From Salinibacterium sp. dk2585 (GTDB lineage Bacteria > Actinomycetota > Actinomycetes > Actinomycetales > Microbacteriaceae), in NCBI RefSeq assembly GCF_008001035.1, contig NZ_CP042856.1:1-64000 (forward strand): 64,000 nt of DNA, written 5' to 3'. Position numbers and translations under genes: made by a program. The notes under the pieces were generated by a model. It did no database searches, was not told the DNA's origin, and saw only the letters and a program-made list of their open reading frames with translations. Positions 17,438-25,617 of the stretch are shown here, one piece after another (within the stretch, counting starts at the first letter, position 1; each line of letters begins with the position of its first letter).

Positions 17438-17827
17438 ATGCATCAGTACGAACTCATGGTGATTCTCGATCCCGAGATCGATGAGCGCACCGTGGCACCC
17501 AGCCTGGACAAGTTCCTCAACGTCATTCGCAATGACGGTGGCTCGATCGACAAGGTCGACGTCTGGGGCAAGCGCCGGCTGGCTTACGAGATCAACAAGA
17601 AGGCCGAGGGCATCTACGCCGTCGTCGAGATGACCGCGAACGCAGCGGCGACGGTCGAGCTCGACCGTCAGCTCAAGCTCAGCGAGGCCGTCATGCGCAC
17701 CAAGGTGCTCCGCGCAGAAGAAGCGATCGCTCAGGTCGCCGCCGCCGCGAAGCTCTCCGAGGAGAAGGCCGCCCGCAAGGCTGCCGCCGCGAAGTCCGCA
17801 CCGGCCGCCGACGCGAAGAGCGAGTAG
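17438..17827 (+). CDS. rpsF: 30S ribosomal protein S6
   Basis: This 129-residue protein has the canonical start [19 protein letters not shown] and the [16 protein letters not shown] block. The C terminus (about 98-129) is an Ala/Lys-rich extension. S6 pairs with S18 on the 30S platform. The start has a perfect AAAGGAGG site (17420-17427). It is first in rpsF-ssb-rpsR-rplI; ssb begins three bases after its stop. Confidence 0.98.
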   Translation: MHQYELMVILDPEIDERTVAPSLDKFLNVIRNDGGSIDKVDVWGKRRLAYEINKKAEGIYAVVEMTANAAATVELDRQLKLSEAVMRTKVLRAEEAIAQVAAAAKLSEEKAARKAAAAKSAPAADAKSE

Positions 17828-17830
17828 CCC

Positions 17831-18343
17831 ATGGCCGGCGAAACCGTGATCACCGTGGTGGGCAACCTCACCGCCGACCCGGAGCTGCGGTACACGCAGA
17901 ACGGACTCGCGGTGGCGAACTTCACCATCGCCTCCACTCCTCGCACGTTCGACCGTGCGAGCAATGAGTGGAAGGACGGCGAGGCGCTCTTCCTGCGCGC
18001 AAGCGTGTGGCGCGAGTTCGCCGAGCATGTCGCGGGATCCCTCACCAAGGGCTCACGCGTCATCGCCACCGGTCGCTTGAAGCAGCGTTCCTACGAGACC
18101 AAGGAAGGCGAAAAGCGCACGAGCTTCGAGATCGAGATCGATGAGATCGGTCCGAGCCTGCGCTACGCCACCGCTCAGGTCACCCGCACCTCATCGTCCC
18201 GCGAAGGCGGCGGCGGTGGCTTCGGCGGGCAGCGTGGAGCTGTCGCTGACGAGCCGTGGGCAGCCGCGGCGCCGTCGTCGGCGAACTCCGGCGGGGATGT
18301 CTGGAACACCCCGGGCAGCTTCAGCGACGAGACACCCTTCTAG
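17831..18343 (+). CDS. ssb: Single-stranded DNA-binding protein
   Basis: This 170-residue protein has an N-terminal OB fold (about 1-115; [37 protein letters not shown]), a glycine-rich linker (about 125-140) and the acidic protein-interaction tail ending DETPF. SSB coats single-stranded DNA and recruits replication and repair enzymes. The position between rpsF and rpsR is the classical arrangement. Confidence 0.97.
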   Translation: MAGETVITVVGNLTADPELRYTQNGLAVANFTIASTPRTFDRASNEWKDGEALFLRASVWREFAEHVAGSLTKGSRVIATGRLKQRSYETKEGEKRTSFEIEIDEIGPSLRYATAQVTRTSSSREGGGGGFGGQRGAVADEPWAAAAPSSANSGGDVWNTPGSFSDETPF

Positions 18344-18391
18344 ACCTCGCCCACGGCGCACGGTCACGAAACCAAACCCTAAGGAATAACC

Positions 18392-18652
18392 ATGGCAGGA
18401 AAGAGCAGCGGCGACCGCCGCAAGCCCCTCCGCAACAAGGGTGGCAAGAACGCCGCCCCCGCGAAGTCCATTCGCGTCGGCGTCATCGACTACAAGGATG
18501 TCGCCACCCTCCGCAAGTTCATCTCAGAGCGTGGAAAGATCCGCGCTCGCCGTATCACCGGTGTCTCCGTTCAGGAGCAGCGCCTCATCGCACGTGCCGT
18601 CAAGAACGCGCGCGAGATGGCACTGCTTCCCTACGCCGGCTCGGGCCGTTAA
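18392..18652 (+). CDS. rpsR: 30S ribosomal protein S18, cysteine-free form
   Basis: This 86-residue protein carries the S18 core ([49 protein letters not shown]). The basic N-terminal tail contains no cysteine, so it is the zinc-independent form. It binds next to S6 on the 30S platform and with S6 may bind the leader of this operon. Confidence 0.98.
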   Translation: MAGKSSGDRRKPLRNKGGKNAAPAKSIRVGVIDYKDVATLRKFISERGKIRARRITGVSVQEQRLIARAVKNAREMALLPYAGSGR

Positions 18653-18663
18653 GGAGCATCGAA

Positions 18664-19116
18664 ATGTCAAAACTGATTCTGACGCATGAGGTCACCGGCC
18701 TCGGCGCTCCTGGCGACGTCATCGAGGTCAAGAACGGGTACGCCCGCAACTACCTTGTGCCGCAGGGCCTCGCCGTGAACTGGAGCCGCGGTGGCGAGAA
18801 GCAGGTCGAGCAGATCAAGGCCGCCCGCGCTGCGCGCGAGCACGCCACGATCGAGGAGGCCAAGGACCTCAAGCTCAAGCTTGAGGCCAACAAGGTCAAG
18901 CTCGCGATCAAGGCTGGCAAGGAGGGTCGTCTCTTCGGGTCGGTCAAGAACTCCGACATCGCCGACGCAGTCGCCGCCTCCGGGCTCGGCACTGTCGACA
19001 AGCGCAAGATCGAGATCACCTCTCCCATCAAGGTGACGGGCGAGCACGAGGCGACTGTTCGCCTTCGTGACGACCTCGTTGCCACGATCACCATCCAGGT
19101 GGTTGCAGCGAAGTAG
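18664..19116 (+). CDS. rplI: 50S ribosomal protein L9
   Basis: The 150-residue product starts at the ATG at 18664, preceded by AAGGAG (18653-18658). It has the family N terminus [30 protein letters not shown] (first 30 residues), a long connecting helix rich in Lys/Glu (about 40-80) and the C-terminal domain ending TIQVVAAK. The frame is open far upstream, but that part overlaps rpsR. It ends the ribosomal operon and is followed by a clear terminator. Confidence 0.97.
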   Translation: MSKLILTHEVTGLGAPGDVIEVKNGYARNYLVPQGLAVNWSRGGEKQVEQIKAARAAREHATIEEAKDLKLKLEANKVKLAIKAGKEGRLFGSVKNSDIADAVAASGLGTVDKRKIEITSPIKVTGEHEATVRLRDDLVATITIQVVAAK

Positions 19117-19131
19117 TCCTTTCTAGGATCG

Positions 19132-19170
19132 CGATGGCGGTGGGCCTGTACCCACCGCCATCGTCGTTTT
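19132..19170 (+). terminator. Intrinsic terminator of the rpsF-rplI operon
   Basis: The perfect 13-base-pair stem CGATGGCGGTGGG (19132-19144) / CCCACCGCCATCG (19151-19163) has a six-base loop and is followed by TCGTTTT. It begins 15 bases after the rplI stop. Confidence 0.92.
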
Positions 19171-19616
19171 AAGCCGTGGATGGGGCTTGAGCCGGGGCGT
19201 TTTGTATCGGGTTTCGCGCCCCCGTGTCAAGCACTTTCAACAGCCGGGGTGTGGATTATTCCAAACCCTCAACCCGAACTCTAAACAACTTTTTACACAC
19301 ATGGTGTGAAAAGAAAAAGGCCAGATCAGAGCGGGTTTCACGGGGTGGATTCGCAAGTTTCCCACAGGTCCGTCCACAACTTGTGCACACGTCGCACGGC
19401 GTTTCTCCCCGGTTTCCCACAGGGTTATCCACAGGGTGGCTTGTGGCGCGTGATGGGGCTTCCTAGCCTTGGTCGGCGGGATGCACCCAACCCGCCACGA
19501 GGGAGTGCCACGGCGCGTGCCCCGCACCCGAAACATCCGCCCTTGGCTCCACGGTGCCGAGGATGTCGGCAGTCTGCGCTACGACTGGGACGCAAGAGAA
19601 CAACGAGAGGTGAACG
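19171..19616. promoter_or_regulatory. Long region upstream of dnaB with a DnaA-box cluster and an AT-rich patch
   Basis: No credible gene is present. DnaA-box-like sites are TGTGGATTA (19250-19258), TTTTACACA (19291-19299), TTGTGCACA (19381-19389), the perfect TTATCCACA (19425-19433), and two copies of TTTCCCACA (19358-19366 and 19413-19421). The patch at about 19255-19325 is unusually AT-rich and includes the dyad CACAC-ATG-GTGTG (19296-19308). The architecture resembles the region around dnaA and suggests DnaA control of dnaB or a DnaA-titration site. Confidence 0.65.
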
Positions 19617-20996
19617 ATGTCTATAGCCCACCTGGGGCTGGCTGGCTCGTCGACCGAGAGACCCGACGACCCGCGCTCCTCCGAGCGCACTCCGCCTCAC
19701 GATCTCCTTGCCGAGCAGAGCGCCCTCGGCGGCATGATGCTGAGCAAGGATGCGACGGCCGACGTCATCGAGTCTGTGCGGGCTGTGGACTTCTACATCC
19801 CCAAGCACGAGATCATCTTCGATGCGATCCTCAGCCTCTACTCCCACGGTGAGCCGACCGACGTCATTGCGGTCACGGATGAGCTGACGAAGACGGGACT
19901 CATCGGCCGTGCCGGCGGAGCCGAGTACCTGCACACCCTCACGGGCGTCGTGCCTACGGCTGCGAACGCCGGCTACTACGCTGCGATCGTCGCCGAGAAG
20001 GCGGTGCTGCGTCGGCTCGTCGAGGCCGGCACGCGCATCGTGCAGATGGGCTACGCGAGTGAGGGCGAGGTCGTCGACCTCGTCAACAACGCACAGGCCG
20101 AGATCTACAACGTCACCGGCGGGGTCGAAGCAGAAGACTTCGTGCCGCTCACCGTGGCCGTCGAGACGGCCATCGACGAGATCGAGGCGGCAAAAGGCAG
20201 CGACGGCTCCATGACGGGTGTGCCGACGGGCTTCTCGGAACTCGATGACCTCACCAACGGCTTCCACCCCGGGCAGATGATCATCGTCGCCGCCCGCCCC
20301 GCGCTCGGTAAGTCGACGCTCGCGCTCGACTTCGTGCGCGCGGCATCCATCAAGCACAACATGCCGTCGATCGTCTTCTCCCTCGAGATGGGCCGCTCGG
20401 AGATCGCGATGCGCCTCCTGTCGGCCGAGGCAGCCGTGCCCCTGCAGAGCATGCGAAAGGGAACGGTCGACTCTCGCGACTGGACCACGATTGCCTCAAC
20501 CCGCGGACGCATCAACGACGCTCCCCTCTACATCGACGACAGCCCCAACATGACGCTCGTGGAGATCCGAGCCAAGTGCCGCCGACTCAAGCAGAAGTAC
20601 GGGCTCAAGCTCGTCGTGATCGACTACCTGCAGCTCATGACCTCGGGCAAGAAGGTCGAGTCGCGACAGCAGGAGGTCAGTGAGTTCTCGCGAGCACTCA
20701 AGCTGCTCGCGAAGGAGCTCCAGGTGCCCGTCATCGCCCTCTCCCAGCTGAACCGTGGTCCCGAGCAGCGCCAGGACAAGATGCCCGCCATCAGCGACCT
20801 GCGCGAATCGGGCTCGATCGAGCAGGACGCCGACATGGTCATCCTGCTCCACCGCGAGAGCGCCTACGAGAAGGAGAACCCGCGCGCGGGCGAGGCCGAC
20901 CTCATCGTCGCGAAGCACCGTAACGGCCCCACCCGCACGGTCACGGTCGCGTTCCAGGGCCACTTCTCGCGCTTCACCGACATGGCTCCGATGTAA
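19617..20996 (+). CDS. dnaB: Replicative DNA helicase DnaB
   Basis: This 459-residue hexameric helicase unwinds DNA at the fork. It has an N-terminal primase-interaction domain (about 25-130), a linker, and a RecA-like ATPase domain with Walker A ARPALGKST (226-234) and Walker B KLVVIDYLQL (about 332-341), followed by the SQLNRGPEQR block. No intein is present, unlike many actinobacterial DnaB proteins. The ATG at 19617 follows GAGAGGTG at suitable spacing. The long upstream region carries DnaA boxes. Confidence 0.97.
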   Translation: MSIAHLGLAGSSTERPDDPRSSERTPPHDLLAEQSALGGMMLSKDATADVIESVRAVDFYIPKHEIIFDAILSLYSHGEPTDVIAVTDELTKTGLIGRAGGAEYLHTLTGVVPTAANAGYYAAIVAEKAVLRRLVEAGTRIVQMGYASEGEVVDLVNNAQAEIYNVTGGVEAEDFVPLTVAVETAIDEIEAAKGSDGSMTGVPTGFSELDDLTNGFHPGQMIIVAARPALGKSTLALDFVRAASIKHNMPSIVFSLEMGRSEIAMRLLSAEAAVPLQSMRKGTVDSRDWTTIASTRGRINDAPLYIDDSPNMTLVEIRAKCRRLKQKYGLKLVVIDYLQLMTSGKKVESRQQEVSEFSRALKLLAKELQVPVIALSQLNRGPEQRQDKMPAISDLRESGSIEQDADMVILLHRESAYEKENPRAGEADLIVAKHRNGPTRTVTVAFQGHFSRFTDMAPM

Positions 20997-21135
20997 GTTA
21001 TGGTCCGAATGCGAGCGGCAAGGGGGTTTCAGGCAGTGATGGGCACGATGAACTGTGGAGCACGGACATGGAGTGCTGCCAGCGCTCGCCATACACCCGC
21101 TTTAGCTTGCTGCAGAGCTAGGTAGAGACGACGCC

Positions 21136-22461
21136 ATGGTTGATAGCTATCTCCTCTTCGTCGAGCGCATCGCGGCCGAGTGTGACAGTCGAGATCACGA
21201 ATTCTGTGGCGGGAGCGGTCACTGCCGGACCGCGGCTACTGAACACGCTGCAGAGCAGGCTCGTTTACGACAAGCGGCGGAGTTCGACGCCGGTAAAGAG
21301 CGGCTGAGTCTTCAACTGTCGCAGCCGAGTGCAAACTGGAGTACCAGTGCTTTGCTCAGAACTGCCCGAGACCTGCTCCTCACGCCGCCGACTCGAGATC
21401 CGTTATGGCGCTCGATCGCCATTACTACAGCGTTGGCCAGGCTTGGGGAGCGCGGGCTCAGCGCCGACGCGCTAGTGCGCACGGGCTTCGCGCGCGACTT
21501 GGTCTTGAAGATCATTCGCGATGCTTCCATGTTCTGGTGCGCGGGCACTCTGGGCACCGATACGACCATTCCGGCCGTGCTGCAGCCATGGGTGGATCTC
21601 CTCGATGGTGAGAAAGCGCTCGCCAGTCATCGACAGGAGCTACCAGCTCATGTCGCCTCAGTCGCTATCGCGGGTGCGGTTGGGGGTCGAGCCGAAGCGT
21701 GGCTTCGGGAGGCCGCGATCGCCCACATCGTGGGCTGGCGCATCGACGGCTACCTTCGTGTTGAGCGTCATCCGAAAGATCTCGTCCTCATGGGCGGTCG
21801 TGATGCGACGTTGTGGATCATCGATCGCTTCACGCGCACTTTTCCGCGGGACTGGAGCTACTCGTCACTTAATTGGGAGCTGGCGTTTAACGCGAACTCG
21901 GAGGCTGTTGCACAAGTTTCAGGAGTACCCGCGGAGATTCTGACGGAGCGGACAGTCACCAGTGGCACTCTGGTCGAAGCCGTGACTTCGAAGATCACGA
22001 AGCCCTATCTGGACGACTTCGAAGAGAGGAAACTCGGGGAATCGTCCATCGCGTCTCTCGCGACTCTCTTAGACGGCGGTCAGTACGACACGGCGCTGCG
22101 AATGGCAAGGCGGTTCCACGAGGCTCAGCCTCAGCAGGTTCACTTCGCGTTGGCATATGCGTTTTGTCTCATCATTCAGGATCCTGCAGCGGCACGCTCG
22201 ATACTGGACAATATCCAGATACCGAAGGACAGTGACGCGATCGGGATACGGCTCGCGAACTTGGTGACCTGTTCACTCGTGCAGCGAGACTTGCCCGGCG
22301 CGCGAGCGCAGGCTAAGCGATTAGCGAACCGAATGGCGGACGCAAGCGCGTGGCTCTGGGAGCCGCAAAGCCTATTCTCGGGACAACCGCGCGTGCGATT
22401 CCAGTCAATTTCAGATTGGTTGCGCGACTTCGAAGCCGCAGTCCCACCTCACTCGGCATAA
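21136..22461 (+). CDS. Hypothetical protein, unknown function, in an accessory segment
   Basis: I do not recognise a family in this 441-residue protein. The N terminus has a cluster C16-x7-C24-x5-C30 with nearby histidines (SRDHEFCGGSGHC) that could bind a metal. The rest is helical with no membrane segment or signal peptide. The region from about 290 to 400 reads like tetratricopeptide-type helical hairpins (GGQYDTALRMARRFHEAQPQQVHFALAYAF; LPGARAQAKRLANRMADAS). The coding sequence is visibly lower in GC than its neighbours, suggesting recent acquisition. It is convergent with, and overlaps by 13 bases, the GNAT toxin gene. Confidence 0.75.
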   Translation: MVDSYLLFVERIAAECDSRDHEFCGGSGHCRTAATEHAAEQARLRQAAEFDAGKERLSLQLSQPSANWSTSALLRTARDLLLTPPTRDPLWRSIAITTALARLGERGLSADALVRTGFARDLVLKIIRDASMFWCAGTLGTDTTIPAVLQPWVDLLDGEKALASHRQELPAHVASVAIAGAVGGRAEAWLREAAIAHIVGWRIDGYLRVERHPKDLVLMGGRDATLWIIDRFTRTFPRDWSYSSLNWELAFNANSEAVAQVSGVPAEILTERTVTSGTLVEAVTSKITKPYLDDFEERKLGESSIASLATLLDGGQYDTALRMARRFHEAQPQQVHFALAYAFCLIIQDPAAARSILDNIQIPKDSDAIGIRLANLVTCSLVQRDLPGARAQAKRLANRMADASAWLWEPQSLFSGQPRVRFQSISDWLRDFEAAVPPHSA

Positions 22462-22949
22462 CGCCGGAGCGCCTTCATTGGCACCATGAGGTGGAGTTCT
22501 TCCACTGGGGACTGAAGAAAATCACCGTGGTACAGATAGAACGACTTCGCTCCCTCGTCGCGACAATGGACTAGAACTGCAGCCGCGCCGATGCTCTCAC
22601 TGATCTGATATGCGCGACGGAGGGCGTCGCGCAAGAGACTCCAACCGAGACCGTTGCCCTTGAACTCAGTGTCGACTGCCAGCCGCGCCAGAAGTATGCA
22701 CGGGATCTGCGTAGGTCGGCGAGCAGCGAGTCGTTCGGGCGCATTGTCCTGGGCGACTGCAGCCATGGTGACCGAGTAGAAGCCGGCCACTCGCTCACCA
22801 TGGTATGTGACGTATGTAGTTGCGTTGTTCGCTGCCTGATTCTCCCAGGCGAACCGCACGAACCAGTCGTCAAGTTCGGGCGCTCCGCTACTAAACCCTT
22901 CACGCCTATCACTCTTCTGAAGTTTCCGAGGCGAGCTAAAGCGGGTCAC
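22449..22949 (-). CDS. GNAT-family toxin of a type II toxin-antitoxin pair (TacT/AtaT-like)
   Basis: This 166-residue acetyltransferase is likely to acetylate charged aminoacyl-tRNA and block translation, as known for TacT and AtaT. Visible are the acetyl-CoA loop KGNGLG (97-102) in LAVDTEFKGNGLGWSLL and the C-terminal SFYLYHGDF, whose tyrosine (Y138 or Y140) corresponds to the catalytic residue of the family. The ATG overlaps the antitoxin stop by four bases. The pairing with a DUF1778 protein is diagnostic for this system. tRNA specificity is unknown. Confidence 0.88.
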   Translation of the reverse strand: MTRFSSPRKLQKSDRREGFSSGAPELDDWFVRFAWENQAANNATTYVTYHGERVAGFYSVTMAAVAQDNAPERLAARRPTQIPCILLARLAVDTEFKGNGLGWSLLRDALRRAYQISESIGAAAVLVHCRDEGAKSFYLYHGDFLQSPVEELHLMVPMKALRRYAE

Positions 22950-23245
22950 ACGTCGTCCGAAAAAACCGTTGGTCTAGAGAAGAGCTTCTCGAATTTAGTC
23001 AATTTCGGCAGTGGCAGATCAAGCATTCGGCTGAACTCTTCGAACTGTTCCTCGGTAGCAATGAACCACCGACGGTCGGCCAGAACACGCTCTGCATGTT
23101 CCACCGCACTGCCAAGGATGAACTCGGTTAGTGTGTGGTCGGTCGCTTCAGCAGCCCGACGGAGTAGGTTTTCCTGTCGGTCCGTCGCGCGCAAGTTGAT
23201 CCGTTGATTCTTGGCAAGCCGGGTGTCGGCCGCAGACTCAGACAT
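22946..23245 (-). CDS. DUF1778-type antitoxin (ribbon-helix-helix)
   Basis: A 99-residue antitoxin. The N-terminal ribbon-helix-helix (about 8-55: RINLRATDRQENLLRRAAEATDHTLTEFILGSAVEHAERVL) binds its own promoter, and the C-terminal tail (FEEFSRMLDLPLPKLTKFEKLF) is the usual toxin-wrapping segment. I chose the ATG at 23245 because AAGGAG lies eight bases upstream; the frame is open 54 bases further, into the operator. It is the first gene of the antitoxin-toxin operon. Confidence 0.88.
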   Translation of the reverse strand: MSESAADTRLAKNQRINLRATDRQENLLRRAAEATDHTLTEFILGSAVEHAERVLADRRWFIATEEQFEEFSRMLDLPLPKLTKFEKLFSRPTVFSDDV

Positions 23246-23260
23246 TCGGGTTCTCCTTCG

Positions 23261-23303
23261 TGTACACACACAGTACGTACATAAGTTGCTGAGTGTCAAC
23301 TTA
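23261..23303 (-). promoter_or_regulatory. Candidate operator of the DUF1778/GNAT operon
   Basis: Upstream of the antitoxin are stacked short palindromes: TGTACA within TGTACACACA (23261-23270), GTACGTAC (23273-23280), and the dyad TAAGTTG (23282-23288) / CAACTTA (23297-23303). This arrangement fits a ribbon-helix-helix operator covering the promoter. The local sequence is AT-rich relative to the chromosome. Confidence 0.55.
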
Positions 23304-23470
23304 CGACAAGCTCATGCGGGGACATCATGGTGATCCGGGCCTGTGTGGTGACCTGAGATGACGGCGCAACCTGAGGCGAGCGTAGACGGCGCGTAGGGCG
23401 CGGACGCACGTTCGAAATTCCGGGGGATTGAGATTGGGAATTGGCATCAGGGCTGAGGAGGCGAACGCAA

Positions 23471-24211
23471 GTGGACATCGAGATGGCGCCCATCGCCGCT
23501 GGCACCGTCATGATGCACGATGCGCGGCAAAAGGTGCGCTGGAGCGTGGACCTCGAAGCCTTCGATATCGGCGTCTATCCCGTCACCGAGGCGCAGCTCG
23601 GGGAACTGCTCGGCGAGACTGCCCACCACCCACGACGTCCCGCCGTTGAGGTCAGTTGGCTCCGCGCCATCCGCTTCTGCAACGCCGCATCCGAATGGGA
23701 GGGGCTCGACCCCGCCTACTCCGTCGACGGTGAGGATGTCATGTGGCATGTCGACTCCGATGGCTACCGGCTCCCGACCGAGGCTGAGTGGGAGCACGCC
23801 TGCCGCGCCGGCTCGACGGGAGCGCACTACGGCCCGCTCACGGAGATCGCCTGGACGAGCGCCGACGGCGTGACGAATCCGCAAGCGGTGGGTGGGAAGC
23901 ACCCGAACCTCAATGGCCTCTTCGACACGCTCGGCAACGTATGGGAGTGGTGCTGGGATCTGCTCGACCCGGCACGGTACGGCTCCTATCGCGTCTTTCG
24001 CGGCGGAGGATTCGCTGACGATTCGTGGAGCGTGCGCGCCTCGGTGCGTCGAGGCGGGGCGCCCGGGATGCACCACGACGACCTCGGGTTCCGCGTCGCC
24101 CGCGGCGGCTTCGACGCGAAGGATGCCGCGCAAGGCTGGTCGGCGGCTGCTGACACCGAACGAGCCGTGCTCGACGGCCCCCTGCCACCCGGCTGGACTC
24201 CGCTGCGCTGA
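23471..24211 (+). CDS. Formylglycine-generating-enzyme-like (SUMF1) protein without catalytic cysteines
   Basis: This 246-residue protein has the SUMF1/EgtB-type fold signatures: APIAAGTVMM near the start, VTEAQL, PAVEVSWLRAIRFCNAAS, GYRLPTEAEWEHACRAG, NVWEWCWDLL, RVFRGGGF and GFRVAR. True formylglycine-generating enzymes need a pair of copper-binding cysteines in the segment after the RGGSF motif. Here that segment (DDSWSVRASVRRGG) has none, so it is unlikely to make formylglycine and may bind a sugar or protein instead. The GTG at 23471 is favoured by GAGGAG ten bases upstream; a TTG at 23441 is also in frame. Confidence 0.85.
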   Translation: MDIEMAPIAAGTVMMHDARQKVRWSVDLEAFDIGVYPVTEAQLGELLGETAHHPRRPAVEVSWLRAIRFCNAASEWEGLDPAYSVDGEDVMWHVDSDGYRLPTEAEWEHACRAGSTGAHYGPLTEIAWTSADGVTNPQAVGGKHPNLNGLFDTLGNVWEWCWDLLDPARYGSYRVFRGGGFADDSWSVRASVRRGGAPGMHHDDLGFRVARGGFDAKDAAQGWSAAADTERAVLDGPLPPGWTPLR

Positions 24212-24286
24212 CGACCGCGACATCCCTTGCAGGGAGTCTCCTGACAGGAGCTTGCAGGCCCGGGCAGATGGGACGAGCGTGGAGCC

Positions 24287-24406
24287 ATGGACAAGGAGAA
24301 TCGCGAAGGCTTCGACAAAGACGAGGTCAAGGAGGTCGCGCCAGACGTGGACCCCGAGACCAAGACCGATGAAGAAGGCACGCCCGTTGAAAACCCGTCC
24401 GGTTGA
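24287..24406 (+). CDS. Small acidic hydrophilic protein
   Basis: A 39-residue ORF starts with MDKENREGFDKDEVKEV and ends ENPSG. It is very acidic and lacks hydrophobic stretches, so it is probably disordered. It lies between the SUMF1-like gene and another small acidic ORF of similar style (24426). I do not recognise a family; the coding call rests on composition and on the paired arrangement. Confidence 0.45.
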   Translation: MDKENREGFDKDEVKEVAPDVDPETKTDEEGTPVENPSG

Positions 24407-24425
24407 GGGAGACAAGGAGCCGAGC

Positions 24426-24566
24426 ATGAGCGACAAGAACGAGAAGCCGGAGACCCCTGAGAACTTCGATGAGCCCGGCGACAACACGGTCGAGAACAGC
24501 CAGGACGAGATGGGCGGCGGCTACGGCGGGCCGGCACCCGTGAATCCGGAGGACGAGCAGGCGTAG
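24426..24566 (+). CDS. Small acidic protein with a glycine-rich tail
   Basis: A 46-residue ORF begins MSDKNEKPETPENFDEPGD and ends with GGGYGGPAPVNPEDEQA. It is preceded by AAGGAG (24414-24419) seven bases before the ATG, a good ribosome-binding site. It is predicted to be disordered and has no known family. It resembles the preceding 39-residue ORF in charge and length, and the two may be co-expressed. Confidence 0.55.
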   Translation: MSDKNEKPETPENFDEPGDNTVENSQDEMGGGYGGPAPVNPEDEQA

Positions 24567-24645
24567 CGCTCGGCTGAGGGACGCGGAGGAGCCCCAGTCG
24601 TGCGCCGGTAGACTGGCGTGGTCCCCGCCCGCAGGAAGAAGCCCC

Positions 24646-25248
24646 GTGTCATCACGCCAAAACCCGGCCACAGCCAAGGCCGTCACCGCCGCCTATTGGC
24701 CGGTGCCGCTCTCGCGCGCCGTCGTTGCGCTCGCGGTGGGTCTCGCTGTGACTTTCCTCGCCGACCACTCCCCCCGCGTCGGCTTGATCGCACTCGGCGC
24801 CCTCGGCCTCGCCGGTGGTCTCGTCATCGCGCTGCTCGGGCGCGGACGGGTCGCTGACCGGACGGCTTCCCGGATGCTGACGGGGCAGGGCGTCCTCTCG
24901 GCCCTCATCGGTGCGATCTCCCTCACGCTCGCATTCACGGGTGCCGGCCTCGGTTCGCTCCTGCTGCTTGCCACGCTCTTCGCGGTGCTCACGGGCGCGC
25001 TCGAACTGTATGCGGGCATCCGCACCCGGCGAACGGTCGGCCGTGAGTGGATCACGGTGGGCGCTGGCACGATCGTCTTCGCGCTCGTGCTGCTGATTGC
25101 GCCCCTCGACAGCATCGCCGTCGTCGGATTCATCGGCGCCTACGGCATCATCCTCGGCGTCTACCTCATGATCGCCGCATTCTCACTGAAGTGGGCGCAG
25201 GGCGAGACCGCCGTCGCCACACCCCCAAGCACAGGAGCAACACGATGA
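24646..25248 (+). CDS. HdeD-like/DUF308 multi-pass membrane protein
   Basis: This 200-residue integral membrane protein has about six hydrophobic helices (AVVALAVGLAVTFLA, IALGALGLAGGLVIALL, VLSALIGAISLTLAFTG, LLLLATLFAVLTGALELYAG, ITVGAGTIVFALVLLIAP, GFIGAYGIILGVYLMIAAF). The layout matches the HdeD/DUF308 superfamily, some members of which respond to acid stress. The precise role is unknown. The GTG at 24646 is used. The stop overlaps the next ATG, so the two genes are coupled. Confidence 0.7.
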   Translation: MSSRQNPATAKAVTAAYWPVPLSRAVVALAVGLAVTFLADHSPRVGLIALGALGLAGGLVIALLGRGRVADRTASRMLTGQGVLSALIGAISLTLAFTGAGLGSLLLLATLFAVLTGALELYAGIRTRRTVGREWITVGAGTIVFALVLLIAPLDSIAVVGFIGAYGIILGVYLMIAAFSLKWAQGETAVATPPSTGATR

Positions 25249-25499
25249 GCCAGCCGAGCCGCAAAGACGTCATGCGGCCCTACGAGTACCTCGCGATCGC
25301 GGCCGTGCTGGCCCTCTTCTCGGGAATCGTCGCCCTCGCCACGACGCGCGACCCCATCGTCGCGATCATCGGCTTCGGGGCAGTCTTCATCCTTACCCTG
25401 ATGACACTCGCGCTCCTCGCGATGGCGATCAAGCCCGACGAGAAGGAACTCAGCGACCTCGAGGACCAGGACCGCAAGCAGGGCCCCACGCTGCACTGA
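25245..25499 (+). CDS. Small two-helix membrane protein
   Basis: This 84-residue protein has two transmembrane helices (about 14-32, YLAIAAVLALFSGIVALAT, and about 38-61, VAIIGFGAVFILTLMTLALLAMA) and a charged C-terminal tail (DEKELSDLEDQDRKQG). It starts at the ATG at 25245, overlapping the stop of the DUF308-like gene. The paired arrangement suggests the two products act together. No specific family is recognised. Confidence 0.7.
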   Translation: MSQPSRKDVMRPYEYLAIAAVLALFSGIVALATTRDPIVAIIGFGAVFILTLMTLALLAMAIKPDEKELSDLEDQDRKQGPTLH

Positions 25500-25559
25500 G
25501 CGGGTGCGCATCCGCTCGGCCAACGGTGTCGAATGCTGAGCGCTGAGCGTTCTGAGTGC

Positions 25560-25602
25560 CGAGAACTGGCGCTCCCGCTTGGAGCGTTCGCGCCAACTCT
25601 CG
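25560..25602. terminator. Probable bidirectional terminator between convergent genes
   Basis: An imperfect hairpin has outer arms CGAGAACTGGCG (25560-25571) and CGCCAACTCTCG (25591-25602), two mismatches in twelve, with an inner GCTCC/GGAGC pairing. It lies between the small membrane gene and the end of purB. It has no T tract. Confidence 0.5.
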
Positions 25603-25617
25603 ACCCTCGTGTCGAAC

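Noticed and set aside
19617-20996. Intein in dnaB
   Set aside because: The protein is 459 residues with uninterrupted Walker A and downstream motifs; no splice blocks are present.
23405-23430. Possible tRNA T-arm (ACGTTCGAAATTCC) suggesting a tRNA integration site
   Set aside because: No acceptor stem, anticodon arm or matching second repeat was found around it.
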